In this document: in pieces, positions 10,544 through 20,935 of the stretch
Layout of the letters: each line of letters opens with the position of its first letter
Numbering within the stretch: the stretch's first letter is position 1
Assembly (NCBI GenBank): GCA_021904315.1
Contig: CM038908.1
Location: forward strand, 25,068,501 to 25,132,500
Direction of reading: 5' to 3'
Origin: Sphagnum magellanicum
Lineage: Eukaryota > Streptophyta > Sphagnopsida > Sphagnales > Sphagnaceae
Length of the DNA: 64,000 bases
The notes under the pieces: generated by a model
What the model was told of the DNA's origin: nothing
The model's database searches: none
Seen by the model: only the letters and a program-made list of their open reading frames with translations
Made by a program: the position numbers and the translations under genes

Positions 10544-13500
10544 TTACAATAATTCTGTATAAACAACATTGGTCGTCGTCCTGCCATTCGGGCAGAAAAC
10601 AAAGACGTCATTCACACGCGTAGCTCGTGACAAAACTACATACTATTGGCCATGGGTGAAGGCAGGTTCAGGCAAAAAAATGCTAACGATTTTCATGGTT
10701 TGACCTTGCACCTTGTTAATTGTCATAGCAAATGCCAATTGCAAGGGGAATTGGCGCCTTTGTAGGGTGAATGGCCATTTCAAATGATTCATTATTGTGG
10801 TGATGCGCGGTATGTTGATAATATTCCCCACATGCGCACCACTAATGATCTGCGCAATGATCAATCTCCGTGCCAGGCGCAAAATGATTAAACGGGTCCC
10901 ATTACAAAGTCCTGAGGTCGCATCGAAATTTCTTAGTAAGATAACAGGGACACCAATTTTGAGGGCCATGTGATGTGGTGGCATACTTGCCAGAGTAATG
11001 GTGTTGAGAAATTCTGTGCCAATTGCCATAGCCTGGTCATCCCCCGTTTCCACCGAGTCTGCTGACAAAAATATGTGCTCTTGCCCAGGCACAGCCTCGA
11101 CAATTTGAGTGTTGAGAGATTTCACAATTGTATTTTTTGTTGTCAAAATAGCTCGACCGTCCATGTATCCTTGGTTTGCGTAATTGATTACCAGGGCCGG
11201 GAAAATAGCGTGGATGAGGGTCTTTAAAGATGGCGCTTGATGGATTTCTAGGTATAAGGCAATCTCGACTCCAATTGAGGGTTCCGCATCAACTTCCGGT
11301 GGAAAATGATCAATGATGGAAGACTCTTGGCCATTGTCGACTCTCAGAAGGTACTTAGCATATGGCTTGGAAAGGGGATTGGCGCGCAATCTCATGTTTT
11401 CCGTGAGAGTCAAGATGCGCACTTGACGCCACAAAACCGAACGCGAAAGGGCCGTAGAAACGATTGCTGCCCATGAACCTCTAGACACCACTGGCAGACA
11501 TTGTCGGAAATCACCCCCAAAGACAACCACTTTACCGCCAAAGAGCAAATCTGAGTGCCGCATGATGTCGCGCAAAGTCCAGTCTACCACCTCAGCACAG
11601 TGTCGATGTTGTGCTAGAGCTTCATCCTAAACGATCAACTTTGCTTCTCGGAGTAGCTCAGCAGAATCGCTTTGCACAGGTATCGAACACATTGAATCCC
11701 TACCAAGGGCAATTGGGATCTTGAAAATCGAATGTGCGGTTCGTCCACCTTCCAATAGGAGAGTTGCTATGTGAGAAGAGGCAACCCCAATGGCGACATG
11801 TCCGTCTCGTCGAACCAATGCCAATAACACTTTATATACAAAGGTTTTGCCTGACCCACCTGGACCGTCTAGGAAAAATACTGCGCCTTCGCCTTGGGCT
11901 ATTGCGTTGAACATTGTAGTGACAGTTATTTCCTAAAAAATGTTGAGCCGCGGGAGATTTTGGTTGATGTAGCCATGGAGTACGTCTCTATCGTAGTCAA
12001 GTTCTGCAGCCAATTGAGGATTAACACACAACATTTTTATAGGCGGCAAAGCGAACGACATTTCCGGAAAGTCATGCAAGCCTTTATTCGTCAATGCTAA
12101 TTTGGCCTCGAGGAGTAGTAAGGTATCATTGTTGGTATCGTCGGCAGTGCCTCCATTCATGATGCGTCGATGCTGCATATCGTGCGACATATCGTCTTGA
12201 TATCTTTCCCATAACACTTCTAGATTCAAAGGAAAGTAGAATAGTAAAAAATTCACATAAAGATTCCTTAGCCTCTTTGCATCTTGATCGATACATGCTT
12301 CTCACATGCACGTGTCCCATTCTGCATCATCCTGTAGTAATCCCAATGCTTTGCAAGCAGCTTGAAACATCGGATGCTCTATGTCGTTAACAGTCCGGAG
12401 ATGTTTGAAAGAGGTCGCGCTTAGTACGACAGTAAGTAGGAGGTGGAGGAAGAAGCATTCACCAGCAGCAGGATGTACAAAATACATTCGCCCAACAGCT
12501 TTTTCTCCTCGCTATCGAGCTGATCAAAATTTTTCTCGAATTTTCCAAACATGATTAGTAGGGAAGTCCGCATACAACACATTCCGCCCATCCGCATTTT
12601 GAGCATTATACGCAAAGTAGGCGGTCAAGGTGGTTTTTTGGTGGGCAGCACGTTCCACCACAGCGGCCAAATCTTCATTTTCATTAAAAATGACATTGTG
12701 TTGTCTTGGCAAATGAACAACTAATCGAATGACTGGCGGCCATTCCATATGTTTTTTGAATGAAAGTAAGGAATCAACCCCTTCAGTAGTGCTCAAATAT
12801 CTGGCATCAATGTATTGCTGGATTTTGTTTATTGGACCGGTAATCACCGCTGCAACACGATCAGGACCTTTGTAAACGTATTTAAAAAGGTATTTGACAC
12901 TTCGAATATCGGCGGACACCTCGACGTTAATATGTGCATTAAACATCTTGGTAAGGTAGGGGTTGTGCGGCACCACCCATCGGTTGTCATACGCAAAGCC
13001 ATCTGGAGTCTTTTGAAACGTTCGACCATCGTTTTGCCGACGATAGACAGGGTAATCGTCTTCACCTTGTGTTGTTTCCTCAAAGAAAGCTCGTGGTTAT
13101 TGTTTCTTGCATAAACCGTTGACCATGTAAGGTGCATTGGGGTATTCTTGGCCACACGGTTTGTGCAACAAACATTTTGTGACCGTTTCAAAAAGAGGTG
13201 TGTTCTCTGGAAGAGGAAGCTCTGCTGACACTAAGCAATGTATGTCTTCGGTTGTGGAAACTTTCTGCTCTGGAGGAAATATAAAGAGCAGATGGATGTG
13301 AGGTAGGCCTTGTTTCTGGTATTCCCTTGTCCAAATGTTCCCAATAACTTTGGCGAACCATCCAATTTTTGCCACTCCTTTAAGAAGGGCTTTCACCTTC
13401 ATTTGAAATACGCGGGCAACCAAATCTGGACGGTCAGAAGCTATATGGTTGGGCTTGAGCTCCGCGATTATTTCTTGCCAATTTGGGTTGCAAGTGAATG

Positions 13501-14966
13501 TGAAGAAGACATCTCGAATTCCTTTTCTTCGCACAATAGCCATCGTATCTTGATACGCTTACATCATGAAATGTGGAAAATCGCAAAATGAAGTTGGGAG
13601 AACAATTCGCTAACCCACTTGCGCAGGATGTAATCGAAAATCATGTTCGACCATATCTGCCAACCTTTGGTAGAGTTCCGCACGAAGTTGAGCTTGGTTT
13701 AGCACCAAAAAGTTAAGAGTGTTCTGCTTTGTCTTAGTAGCAACGTCGACAATATACTGTTGAAAAAGCGACCACCGAGATGTAGAGCAGAGAGTTCGCC
13801 ACTAAAGTGCACTCTTTGTGTGTAATAAGCCACCATTGAGACCCTTGTGCGTGCTCCGTCTTGATTGTTCTGTAACCGTAGATTTTTAGACCACCCGTCC
13901 TCCTTAGCAAGGAAAAGCAGCGAGTATTGTAAAGGATCGTAAGAAGGTGCTAGTTCGTTCATCTGTTGTAAACCACCTCCATATTGCCGTTGTATAATGA
14001 CATTGCGATTTCCAACCTTTCCCAGCTCGTTAAAAATTATCATTGCAACCTCGTTTGTCGTAGGGGTGTTGTAACGGTGGACATCTCCATTTCCCAGGGT
14101 ACGGCGAGCTGTAATGCAAATGTGGACCTCCTTTGTAGGGTTTGCGGCGAGACGATCAGCTGCACAAACGAAGACATTTACATAAGGATTTACGTGCCCG
14201 AGGATTGTGCGAAGTGTCATCAAATGCGCCGAGCTTATATTAGGGTTTTGCATTTGCCGATTCGGACCTTCATTTACCGTATCATGCACATATGCGTGGC
14301 AATTGCCCTTCTGCAGGTTCCATACCACCAATCAAGTGGTAGAATCCTCCTTGCATTTTTGTAGGTATGCACTTTTAGTCCAAGCTCGAAGCCCACACTT
14401 TGGACCTTTGTGGACGTAAATGCAAATGCAGCATTGTATAAACAAAGATGTTTACGTAATTTGGCATTTTGTCGATCTTGTAACATGGCCATGTATTCTG
14501 GCGGGGTACGAATAGGAAGCAAAAGAATTTTCCCTAAAGCATAGCATTTACTATAGTGTGGTCTTCGAAAAGAGCCCCCCATGCGCTCTTCGATCCAGAA
14601 ACAAGAGCCACAATGGTTGCATTGCTCATTCAAGCGTTTGAACATTTGTCGGTCTGCTTGCGGGTCGGCCAAGGGGTACCACAAATCTCGTTGGGCCATG
14701 TGGTGTCCAGCTTGAAGTTGATCTTTTACGCACGCGACGCGATGTTGTTCAGCGCATCGCGCAACATTTATCATTAGTTGGGTTTGACGACCCTACTCTG
14801 TTTCAAGAGCATGCGCTCTCATGTGCTATTCCGTGTTTTCCAATAATCGATGAGCAATATTAGCCATACATTGTGCTTCCTCATGTTGGGCCCCATTAGA
14901 CACAGCCCTTTCGAGAGCTACTGTAGCACGACGAAATTTTTGACGTTTTCGAGCAGCTGTTCGCCT
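10544..14966 (-). pseudogene. Helitron Rep-helicase (RepHel), several stops and frameshifts
   Basis: Read on the minus strand. The basic N-terminus (about 14966-14780) has two TAG stops. A CNHCG...FW zinc-like motif and a Helitron-like N domain follow (14774-13699). The Rep nuclease begins near 13543, with the HUH motif in GLPHIHLLFI (HIH codons at 13292-13300) and the two-tyrosine segment YLFKYVYKG (12868-12892). The PIF1/RecD-type helicase has Walker A GPGGSGKT (11843-11866), Walker B with TAG in place of the tryptophan (codon 11627-11629, before DEA), and motif VI GQ-stop-YVVLSRAT. The frame ends NVVYTELL at TAA 10544-10546. From 13543 to 10544 one phase is kept, with stops at 13097, 12524, 12302, 11933, 11627 and 10643 and one more inside 12487-12524. 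There are at least two frameshifts upstream (near 14300 and 13600). Domain order and length fit autonomous plant Helitrons; the copy is inactive. Confidence 0.93.
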
Positions 14967-15221
14967 TTTTTCATCATTTGCATATTTGGGCGACGTTCCA
15001 AGGCCTTGTTTACGATTCTTTCAGTCGGAAACAAAATGGAGTCAGGCTCTAAAAACACAATAACATAACTTCATATTTAACTACCATTATGACAAGCGCA
15101 AGTCTAACCTCGGGGTCAACATATCCACGAGCAATGTATCTGTATTCTTTGTATCAAATGAGGCACTAACCCACCAGAAACACCACACATGGAAAAACCA
15201 AAAGGAGTGAGGAAAAGGTAC

Positions 15222-15349
15222 CTCTTCCATGACAATATTTGCAGCACTTGTGTTCCTGTTGATTCACATTGTTCAACTCTACAACCATTGATAACGTGAT
15301 GACTCCCATAGCTCCTCCAAAAATTGATGCCACAATTGGGTTAACTTCA
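15222..15349 (-). pseudogene. ORANGE (OR) exon fragment, copy 1
   Basis: A 128-bp exon-like block with an AG acceptor before 15349 and a GT donor after 15222 (GGAAGAG|GTACC). It encodes EVNPIVASIFGGAMGVIT, then SMVVELNNVNQQEHKCCKYC and HGRG. This matches the plant ORANGE protein at its first membrane segment and the first Cys pair of its DnaJ-like zinc finger, where functional proteins carry VDPIVAS, a NNVKQQEHKRCKYC motif and an exon end after GTG. The frame is open and both splice sites are intact. The neighbouring OR exons are absent, so it cannot make OR. It lies on the same strand as the Helitron, upstream of its Rep gene. Confidence 0.8.
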
Positions 15350-15718
15350 CTGCAACCCCCCACCCAGCAATTTCAAGTTTAAGAGCACATACACCCAACC
15401 AAGATGCTCAACCACACCCATGTTCAAGAAGACATGATCCTCAAGTGACCCAAATCTAGCACATCGAGCACATGCCAAGTACCTTGCATGGTTTCCAATT
15501 GCCAAATAGAATCATGAATTGGTGTTAAGTTTCCAACAAACATAATGAATCTTTTGATTATCAAATATAATATGTATCTATATTCTTTATGTCATTTGAG
15601 TATCAAGCAACCCTTTCCTAATTAAACAAAACCAATTTAGTTTTAAAGAATCATATGAAACACTAACCCACCAGAAACACCACACATGGAAGAGCCAAAA
15701 GGAATGAAGAAGAAGTAC

Positions 15719-15846
15719 TTGTACCATGAAAGTATTTGTAGCGCTTGTGCTCTTGTTGGTTCACATTGTTCAATTCTACAACCATGAGTGACGTGATGAC
15801 TCCCACAGCTCTTCTAAAAAATGATGCCACAATTGGGTCAACTTCA
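15719..15846 (-). pseudogene. ORANGE (OR) exon fragment, copy 2
   Basis: Also exactly 128 bp, with AG acceptor and GT donor kept (ACAA|GTACTT). It encodes EVDPIVASFFRRAVGVITS, then LMVVELNNVNQQEHKRYKYF. It keeps VDPIVAS, where copy 1 has VNPIVAS, and the R of the HKRCKYC motif. Both zinc-finger cysteines have changed (to Y and F), so as protein it would be defective. The frame is open despite roughly 15 percent divergence from copy 1. Confidence 0.78.
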
Positions 15847-16025
15847 CTGCAACCCCCCACCCAGTAATCTCAAGTTTAGGAGCGCATACAACCTCCTAAG
15901 TCAAGACTTCACTGCTAGATAACCATCAAAACGACTCCTTGTTGGTCCTACTTTGTTGTTTTCTTCATGGAAATGAAAGGTTTGGAGGATAAACCTCAAA
16001 ATGGTCCAAAATCAAAAAACTGTTC

Positions 16026-16876
16026 TTATTGGGCCAAGTGGGCAAATGTGTCATTCATTGGAAGTCGCACAATACCCCCTGCATACAGCCCACAATGGCA
16101 TTCCTCTAGTGCTGCAAGAAGAAGGCCATCAACTTCAGATCCAAACAAAAGCCAGTCACCTGGCCTGTACTTAACATCCTACACCCACTCAACCCTTCAT
16201 CTTGACTTCAAAAAATATCCTAGACAACACAAACCTTGCATCACATATTTCATCATGTTGGATTTCCGTCATTGGAACACTGTCCATGGTTAGAAGACTT
16301 ATTCACCTTTCAAGTGCTCAACACACTCATTGATTAGTTGAGCCTTTAACCCCATTCTTTGAAGCAGAATCAAAAGTCAAAGTCTTTTAAAGTGCATATT
16401 TAGCTTCAGAAATCTATAACTTTCTGAAGATTCTGTCTCCTTTCACCAGAAAAGATTCAGTGCTAAAATCATGTCATCTATCGTTTATTGGTATAATGCT
16501 TGCAGAATAGGTGGAAGGGAAATGAATCGTGTGAACATGTTTGCCATGTTTTGTGAATGCAAGCAATCTCTTCTCCCCCTCTTGTAATTGCACCACAATC
16601 TATGATCGTCAAACAAACATAACTACATTCAATTAACACTACATGATCAATCATCAATGATAAAATTTAGGCAATTGATTACATCATCAGAATGTCCAAT
16701 GAGAGGCTGCAAACCTGCTGTTGAAAATATGCAAAGAAGTCAGTCCAGGAGCTATGCACTTTCACCGCCACATATCTACCCACCTTGCTCTTGAGCATGA
16801 AAACTCCATCTCATTCATGCTTACCGTCTCATCACTACCAATATTCAGTGGCTCCTGGAAGTTTGATTTTGTCAAC
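16026..16876 (-). pseudogene. SpoU/TrmL-type tRNA 2'-O-methyltransferase gene fragment
   Basis: Minus-strand pieces match consecutive parts of plant SpoU-family methyltransferases. After an AG acceptor, 16876-16838 reads VDKIKLPGATEYW, like the family's VDD-KLKRAGLDYW. About 60 bp with stops follows, then RYVAVKVHSSWTDFFAYFQQQ down to 16715, followed by GT. After another AG acceptor, 16169-16026 reads YRPGDWLLFGSEVDGLLLAA, then LEECHCGLYAGGIVRLPMND and a stop. These correspond to family motif 2 (PGDWLLFGSE.GLP) and the start of motif 3 (RLPM), but the knot-forming Leu-Asn-Leu-Ser segment is lost. The exon between was not found. Clearly non-functional; the strand matches the Helitron and OR fragments. 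The family is named from recalled motifs. Confidence 0.72.
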
Positions 16877-17149
16877 CTGCAAATGGAACTAAGGATCTCA
16901 TAAACCTAGAGAGACATTATCTTTTCCCATAAGAATCACTAACTAATTCAAGCAAAAAAATTGCAAAAATCTCCACTCAACCCTGTGTCTACATACATAC
17001 TTTCCTGCCATGACCACTTGAAAAACAATAGAGGAGAGAATTGTGTCCAGAGTCACATTTGTCCAAGCAACTTGAGGTTTTGATAAGGTTATAAAAAACA
17101 TGGGTGCGGTTGATGTTGATTCAAACTAATAGTAGACTTTGGGGAGGGA

Positions 17150-17530
17150 GGGGGGCTGGTATAACGAAATAAATGCATACCTTTTTGTCCCACATCCTAA
17201 GTAACTGGTCTTTCATTTTGGCCCTGATGATGACCAGCTTGTGAGGGGTAAAGGTTAGGCCAAAAATAGTGATAAACTTTTTTGGGAGAGGAAAAAGTTC
17301 ATGCAGCCAATGGGAAGGCCCATTTTTTCCTTTTAAGTTTGGGGGGCGGGGGATTTTGAGGAGGATATTTTTCAGGTTTCCCTGGTTCCATTATGTTGAC
17401 CATCCCCCACCATCCGCTCACTTTGACTGGGGCCCCCAAGGGAAGGGGGGGGGGGGGGTGTGGGGGGGGCTCGAGCTAATCATGAATTATCACATCAAGG
17501 CACCGACACCCATTTCTTTATAGTAGTAGA
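17150..17530. repeat. G-run repeat family copy joined to a Helitron-derived segment
   Basis: 17166-17237 repeats the Helitron segment at 8990-9070, ending in GATGATGACCAGCTT. Directly after it, TGTGAGGGGTAAAGGTTAGGC starts a copy of the repeat at 9742-10265. That copy ends CACCGACACCCATTTCTTTA then TAGTAGTAGATAGTGCC near 17531, whereas at 10265 the same sequence continues into the Helitron CTAG end. Confidence 0.75.
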
Positions 17531-20500
17531 TAGTGCCTTTGGCTTGGGTTTGGGTTTTGGCTTTGGACCATTTTGGAGCTTTCCATTTGGGTCATCTTCA
17601 TTTTCATTTGTATGCACACATCCTTTCAATTTTGAAACAAGAGGTATAGTTATTTTATTAGCTTACCTTTTACTGTTTGATCCACGACCTTTTTGACATG
17701 GTCACTTGGCATCTTTTCATGTTATTCCCATAGTGGTGTCGTTTCCTCCCCCTTCATGGTGGTTCAACTAATCACATGGAGATTAGGGCATGCTTACAAC
17801 AATTTTTAACGAGTGGTTGGGAGGAGCTTTAGGTGGAACATGTCCTTTTGGCACAAGTCTTTGTAGCGACTCTATTCGGATGTAGTCACATTAACATGCG
17901 CCATAGCAAGTGTAACCAATGTTTAGTTTTTCACATTTAGAAATGATAATTTAATTTGGTGTTGAAAGTATATATATAACAAACTTCATAATATATTATT
18001 GGAACATGTGAATTAATTTGAAAAATATTTGATGAATAATAAGTTTTCAAAAGCACTCATTAAGCATTGTAACGTGTGTTTTTTAGCACTAAAAAGATTT
18101 ATAAATAAATTTCAAAACTTTTGAATTTAATATGTAATGTGAAATTTTCTACATAAACCTTGAAATAATAATATAGAGATAATTATAAACATTTTTGATT
18201 ATTTTTTTGAAGAATTTTAAAAAAATATTATAAAAAATATTCCCCCAAAAGCAATCGGATGCGGTTCGTGTTATCCCGTTTGCACCCATCCAGCCTAATA
18301 AAATTCAAGAGCCCTTTCAGTGAACACCCCTTTTTGAGGCACCCCTCTAGTTTTGTTCTCACCCTTACCATGTTGATTCAAATGGAGTCTTGCCTTAAGA
18401 CGTGCGAGAAAATATGTTCGTGCTACTAAGGTTCTTCCCCCCTTGCCCCAACCCTTGTCGCCTCTAAGACCATTAATGTTTTACAAACGTTTCAAAGTAA
18501 AAAAATCTGCAAAGGTGAGACATCAACACCACACTTCTTTTTAATTTAATGTCTATACACAAAAGAAATCAAGCAATGAATGTTTGAGTTCCTTTTTATG
18601 TTGGGATTCTAAAACATTTGTTTTTGTTGTCTCTGAACGTCCCTTAAAGGAGGAGAGATCTGAGAATGTGAGTGTACGATGTTGTAGAATATGGATTGCA
18701 CCAATAATTTCTAAAACATGGGATTGCCCAGTTGTGTTGATCAGATGATACTCTTACATCCAGTTCTTACATTCCAGAATTGTTAGCTTCTCATTCTTAT
18801 ACTTCAATTGCAGTTGACAAATGACAAGGATAGGATTCAGCAGTACCGGAAAGGATACAAAAACCAAGATATCTTCGCGACATCTGCACATCTTGTCTTT
18901 TTCAAAGGAAACAGGAGTGACCCACTGTAATTGACAATTTTTTAATGATCTTTTGCTTTACTTAATTCAAGGTTGATAGGCAGAACTTGGTGGAGAAAGT
19001 TCTGCAAAGAAAGTAACTGTTTTTGTAAGGAAAGAAAAAGAGGCAGGACAGATGATGACAAAGAACATGTATAAATCCCTGACAATTCCCAAGGGAGAAG
19101 AGGATAAGGGAACTCACCATACTCACACAAAAGGGAAACATGTCAATAGATACTTCAGGAAGGTTACTGGCAGATTGTAATGTAGAAACAGGCTTTTGTG
19201 GGGTCACTGTAGTGTTCCCCCTAGCACCACAAATGCCCTCACAGAAATCTCACAAGGCTTTGTACCTTGTTTCACTGCAACTAGCAAATCATAAGACATT
19301 AATTGACTGAAGAAATTATAGAGATAAACTAGTTCATACTGGAATCTCAAGGTAATTGAACATAGTGCAACAGATGGTTGTACCTGCATAGAATTGAATA
19401 GCTTTTCACAACATTGGTACATCACCCTCCTAGAGATTGGAAAAAAGGGGCACAAGGCGCTCTTATGCATGTCTGTCTGTCAAATCCTGTGGGACAAAAG
19501 TTATTGCAGGGGTGCTCAACACTTGATCCAGATAGAGTATACAGCAATGCAGATATCTGAGTCCTGCATCAGCATAAGGAAGATGCTTTAAGCTGTGAGG
19601 TGCCCAGAAACATGGTAGAACAAGCTGACCAAGCAGGATCCTATGGAAAAGAGAAGAGATGATAATGGAAGAAACCTGAGATTAACAATAAAAGAACACT
19701 TCATGAGGCCAATCCAATTTGAAGATCAGGATTTGCAGAGACCTAACCCATCTTCTCTCTTGAATACATGATAATACCAATATATGCTAGCAGCAATTTT
19801 ACACACAAGCCATATTGCAAAACATAAGGTCTATAATGAGTATATAGTTTGAGCTAGTATTTTCCTCAGTGTTCATTGAAAGATATGTCACTCTCTCCAC
19901 TTCTAGACCAACAAAGAGAAAGCAAAAGCAGGCAGATCAAACTCTTTCACATAAAAGAACCCACAAAACAGTTCTCTTATCTTATCTTAAAACAGTATTA
20001 GCATGGTGATTTTTTCTTTTGAGGTTCACACCAATAGGTCCATAAAACAAGCATTGGTGTATATTCAAATTCCCATCCCACCAGCACCATCAGATCAATC
20101 AGCCCTAAACCATATTTGCACTTGAGTCCTCTCCCCAGTATCTAATCTCTTTGAAATCAAGGCTTTTCTACTTGTGTGTGATCAACCATGAACATGAAGA
20201 CAAAGCAATCAGAGGTGGGTAACAGTGTCCCAGAAAACAAAACTCCCAAATTCAGAAGGAAAGCAAATTCCATCTTTCCTGTACCTTTCTTCAAGGCTTC
20301 TGTAACTACTTCAAGGATTTGCATCAGCTTTCTGGTCAGGTGTTGCTGCTGCTGTTCAGGAGCTGCTGTTGCAGCTGTCACATGACCATGCTAAGCATTG
20401 CCCCTCTGTCATTCCACGTTTCCCTCCAACTTCAAGCAAAGGCAAATGTGCTCTATCAAATGATTTCATGAGCAAAAGCTGTTGACACCATACAATCTGC

Positions 20501-20540
20501 AGAAAGAAATGTGCAATACAAAATTGTCCCAGTCCCTATG
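17531..20540. other. No recognised gene
   Basis: 17.9-18.3 kb is very AT-rich. 18.7-20.5 kb has balanced composition and several 60-90 codon frames on both strands (for example 19204-19470 minus), but no motif or consistent exon chain was recognised. It may be an untranslated transcript or decayed transposon DNA. Confidence 0.4.
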
Positions 20541-20545
20541 ATTTT

Positions 20546-20935
20546 CCAATGATCTGAAAGCATCAAACTAATTGAAGCTGTCACAAGGATGTCATCTTCA
20601 AGTCATTGGAATGTGCTTCTTGAGAAAGCTTCTTCATGTCCACAAAGAGGAATGTGCTCCCTGATTAATCATGTGATTCTTCAAGCAAGGAGTTTCTTCA
20701 TGTCCATGAAGAGAGGATTGTACTCCTTGCTTCTTCATGTAATAATTCTTCAAGCAAGGAGCTTCTTCATGTCCATGAAGAGGAATGTACTCCTTGCTTC
20801 CTCATGTAATTCTTCAAACAAGGAGCACATTCCTCTTTGTGGACATGAAGATTTCTCAAGAAGCATATTCCAATGATCTGAACCTCAAACAAAACAAATG
20901 AAAATGTCACAAGGAAGTCCTCTTCAAGTCCAGGG
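20546..20935. repeat. Direct repeats flanking the foldback
   Basis: CCAATGATCTGAA followed by a TGTCACAAGGA(T/A)GTC(A/C)TCTTCAAG segment occurs at about 20546-20602 and again at about 20870-20930, on either side of the inverted repeat at 20604-20875. Confidence 0.65.
20604..20875. repeat. Nested inverted repeat (foldback) of about 270 bp
   Basis: The left arm CATTGGAATGTGCTTCTTGA onward and GTCCACAAAGAGGAATGTGC (20604-20660) pairs with GAGCACATTCCTCTTTGTGG to CATATTCCAATG (20822-20875). Inside, AAGCAAGGAG and CTCCTTGCTT alternate around CTTCATGTCCATGAAG, itself a palindrome that appears twice. The RNA could fold as one long hairpin with shorter hairpins inside. The arms have diverged slightly. 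It resembles a young inverted duplication of the type that feeds small-RNA pathways, or a MITE; no family was recognised. Confidence 0.8.

Larger units (their letters stand above)
10266..14966 (-). mobile_element. Autonomous-type Helitron, decayed
   Basis: The 3' end is well defined on the minus strand: an 8-bp stem (10280-10287 with 10290-10297), 10 nt, then CTAG (10269-10266) followed by T. Helitrons insert between A and T, and the plus-strand base before the element is A. Upstream on the minus strand lies a full-length but broken Rep-helicase gene. The 5' TC end was not identified; 14966 is only the limit of recognisable coding sequence. The element may extend to include the host exon fragments at 15.2-16.9 kb, which lie on the same strand. 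Confidence 0.85.
15134..15900. repeat. Tandem duplication carrying the OR exon
   Basis: Two direct copies with period 497 bp; matching parts run about 15134-15390 and 15569-15890. They share the exon, both splice sites and flanking intron sequence, including CTAACCCACCAGAAACACCA on the donor side and CTGCAACCCCCCACCCAG on the acceptor side. Copy 2 has extra sequence between its two conserved parts. Identity by eye is about 85 percent, so the duplication is not recent. Confidence 0.85.

Noticed and set aside
10338..10544. 68-codon minus-strand frame below the Helitron helicase
   Set aside because: It follows the helicase stop codon and lies in the element's 3' non-coding part; no motif seen.
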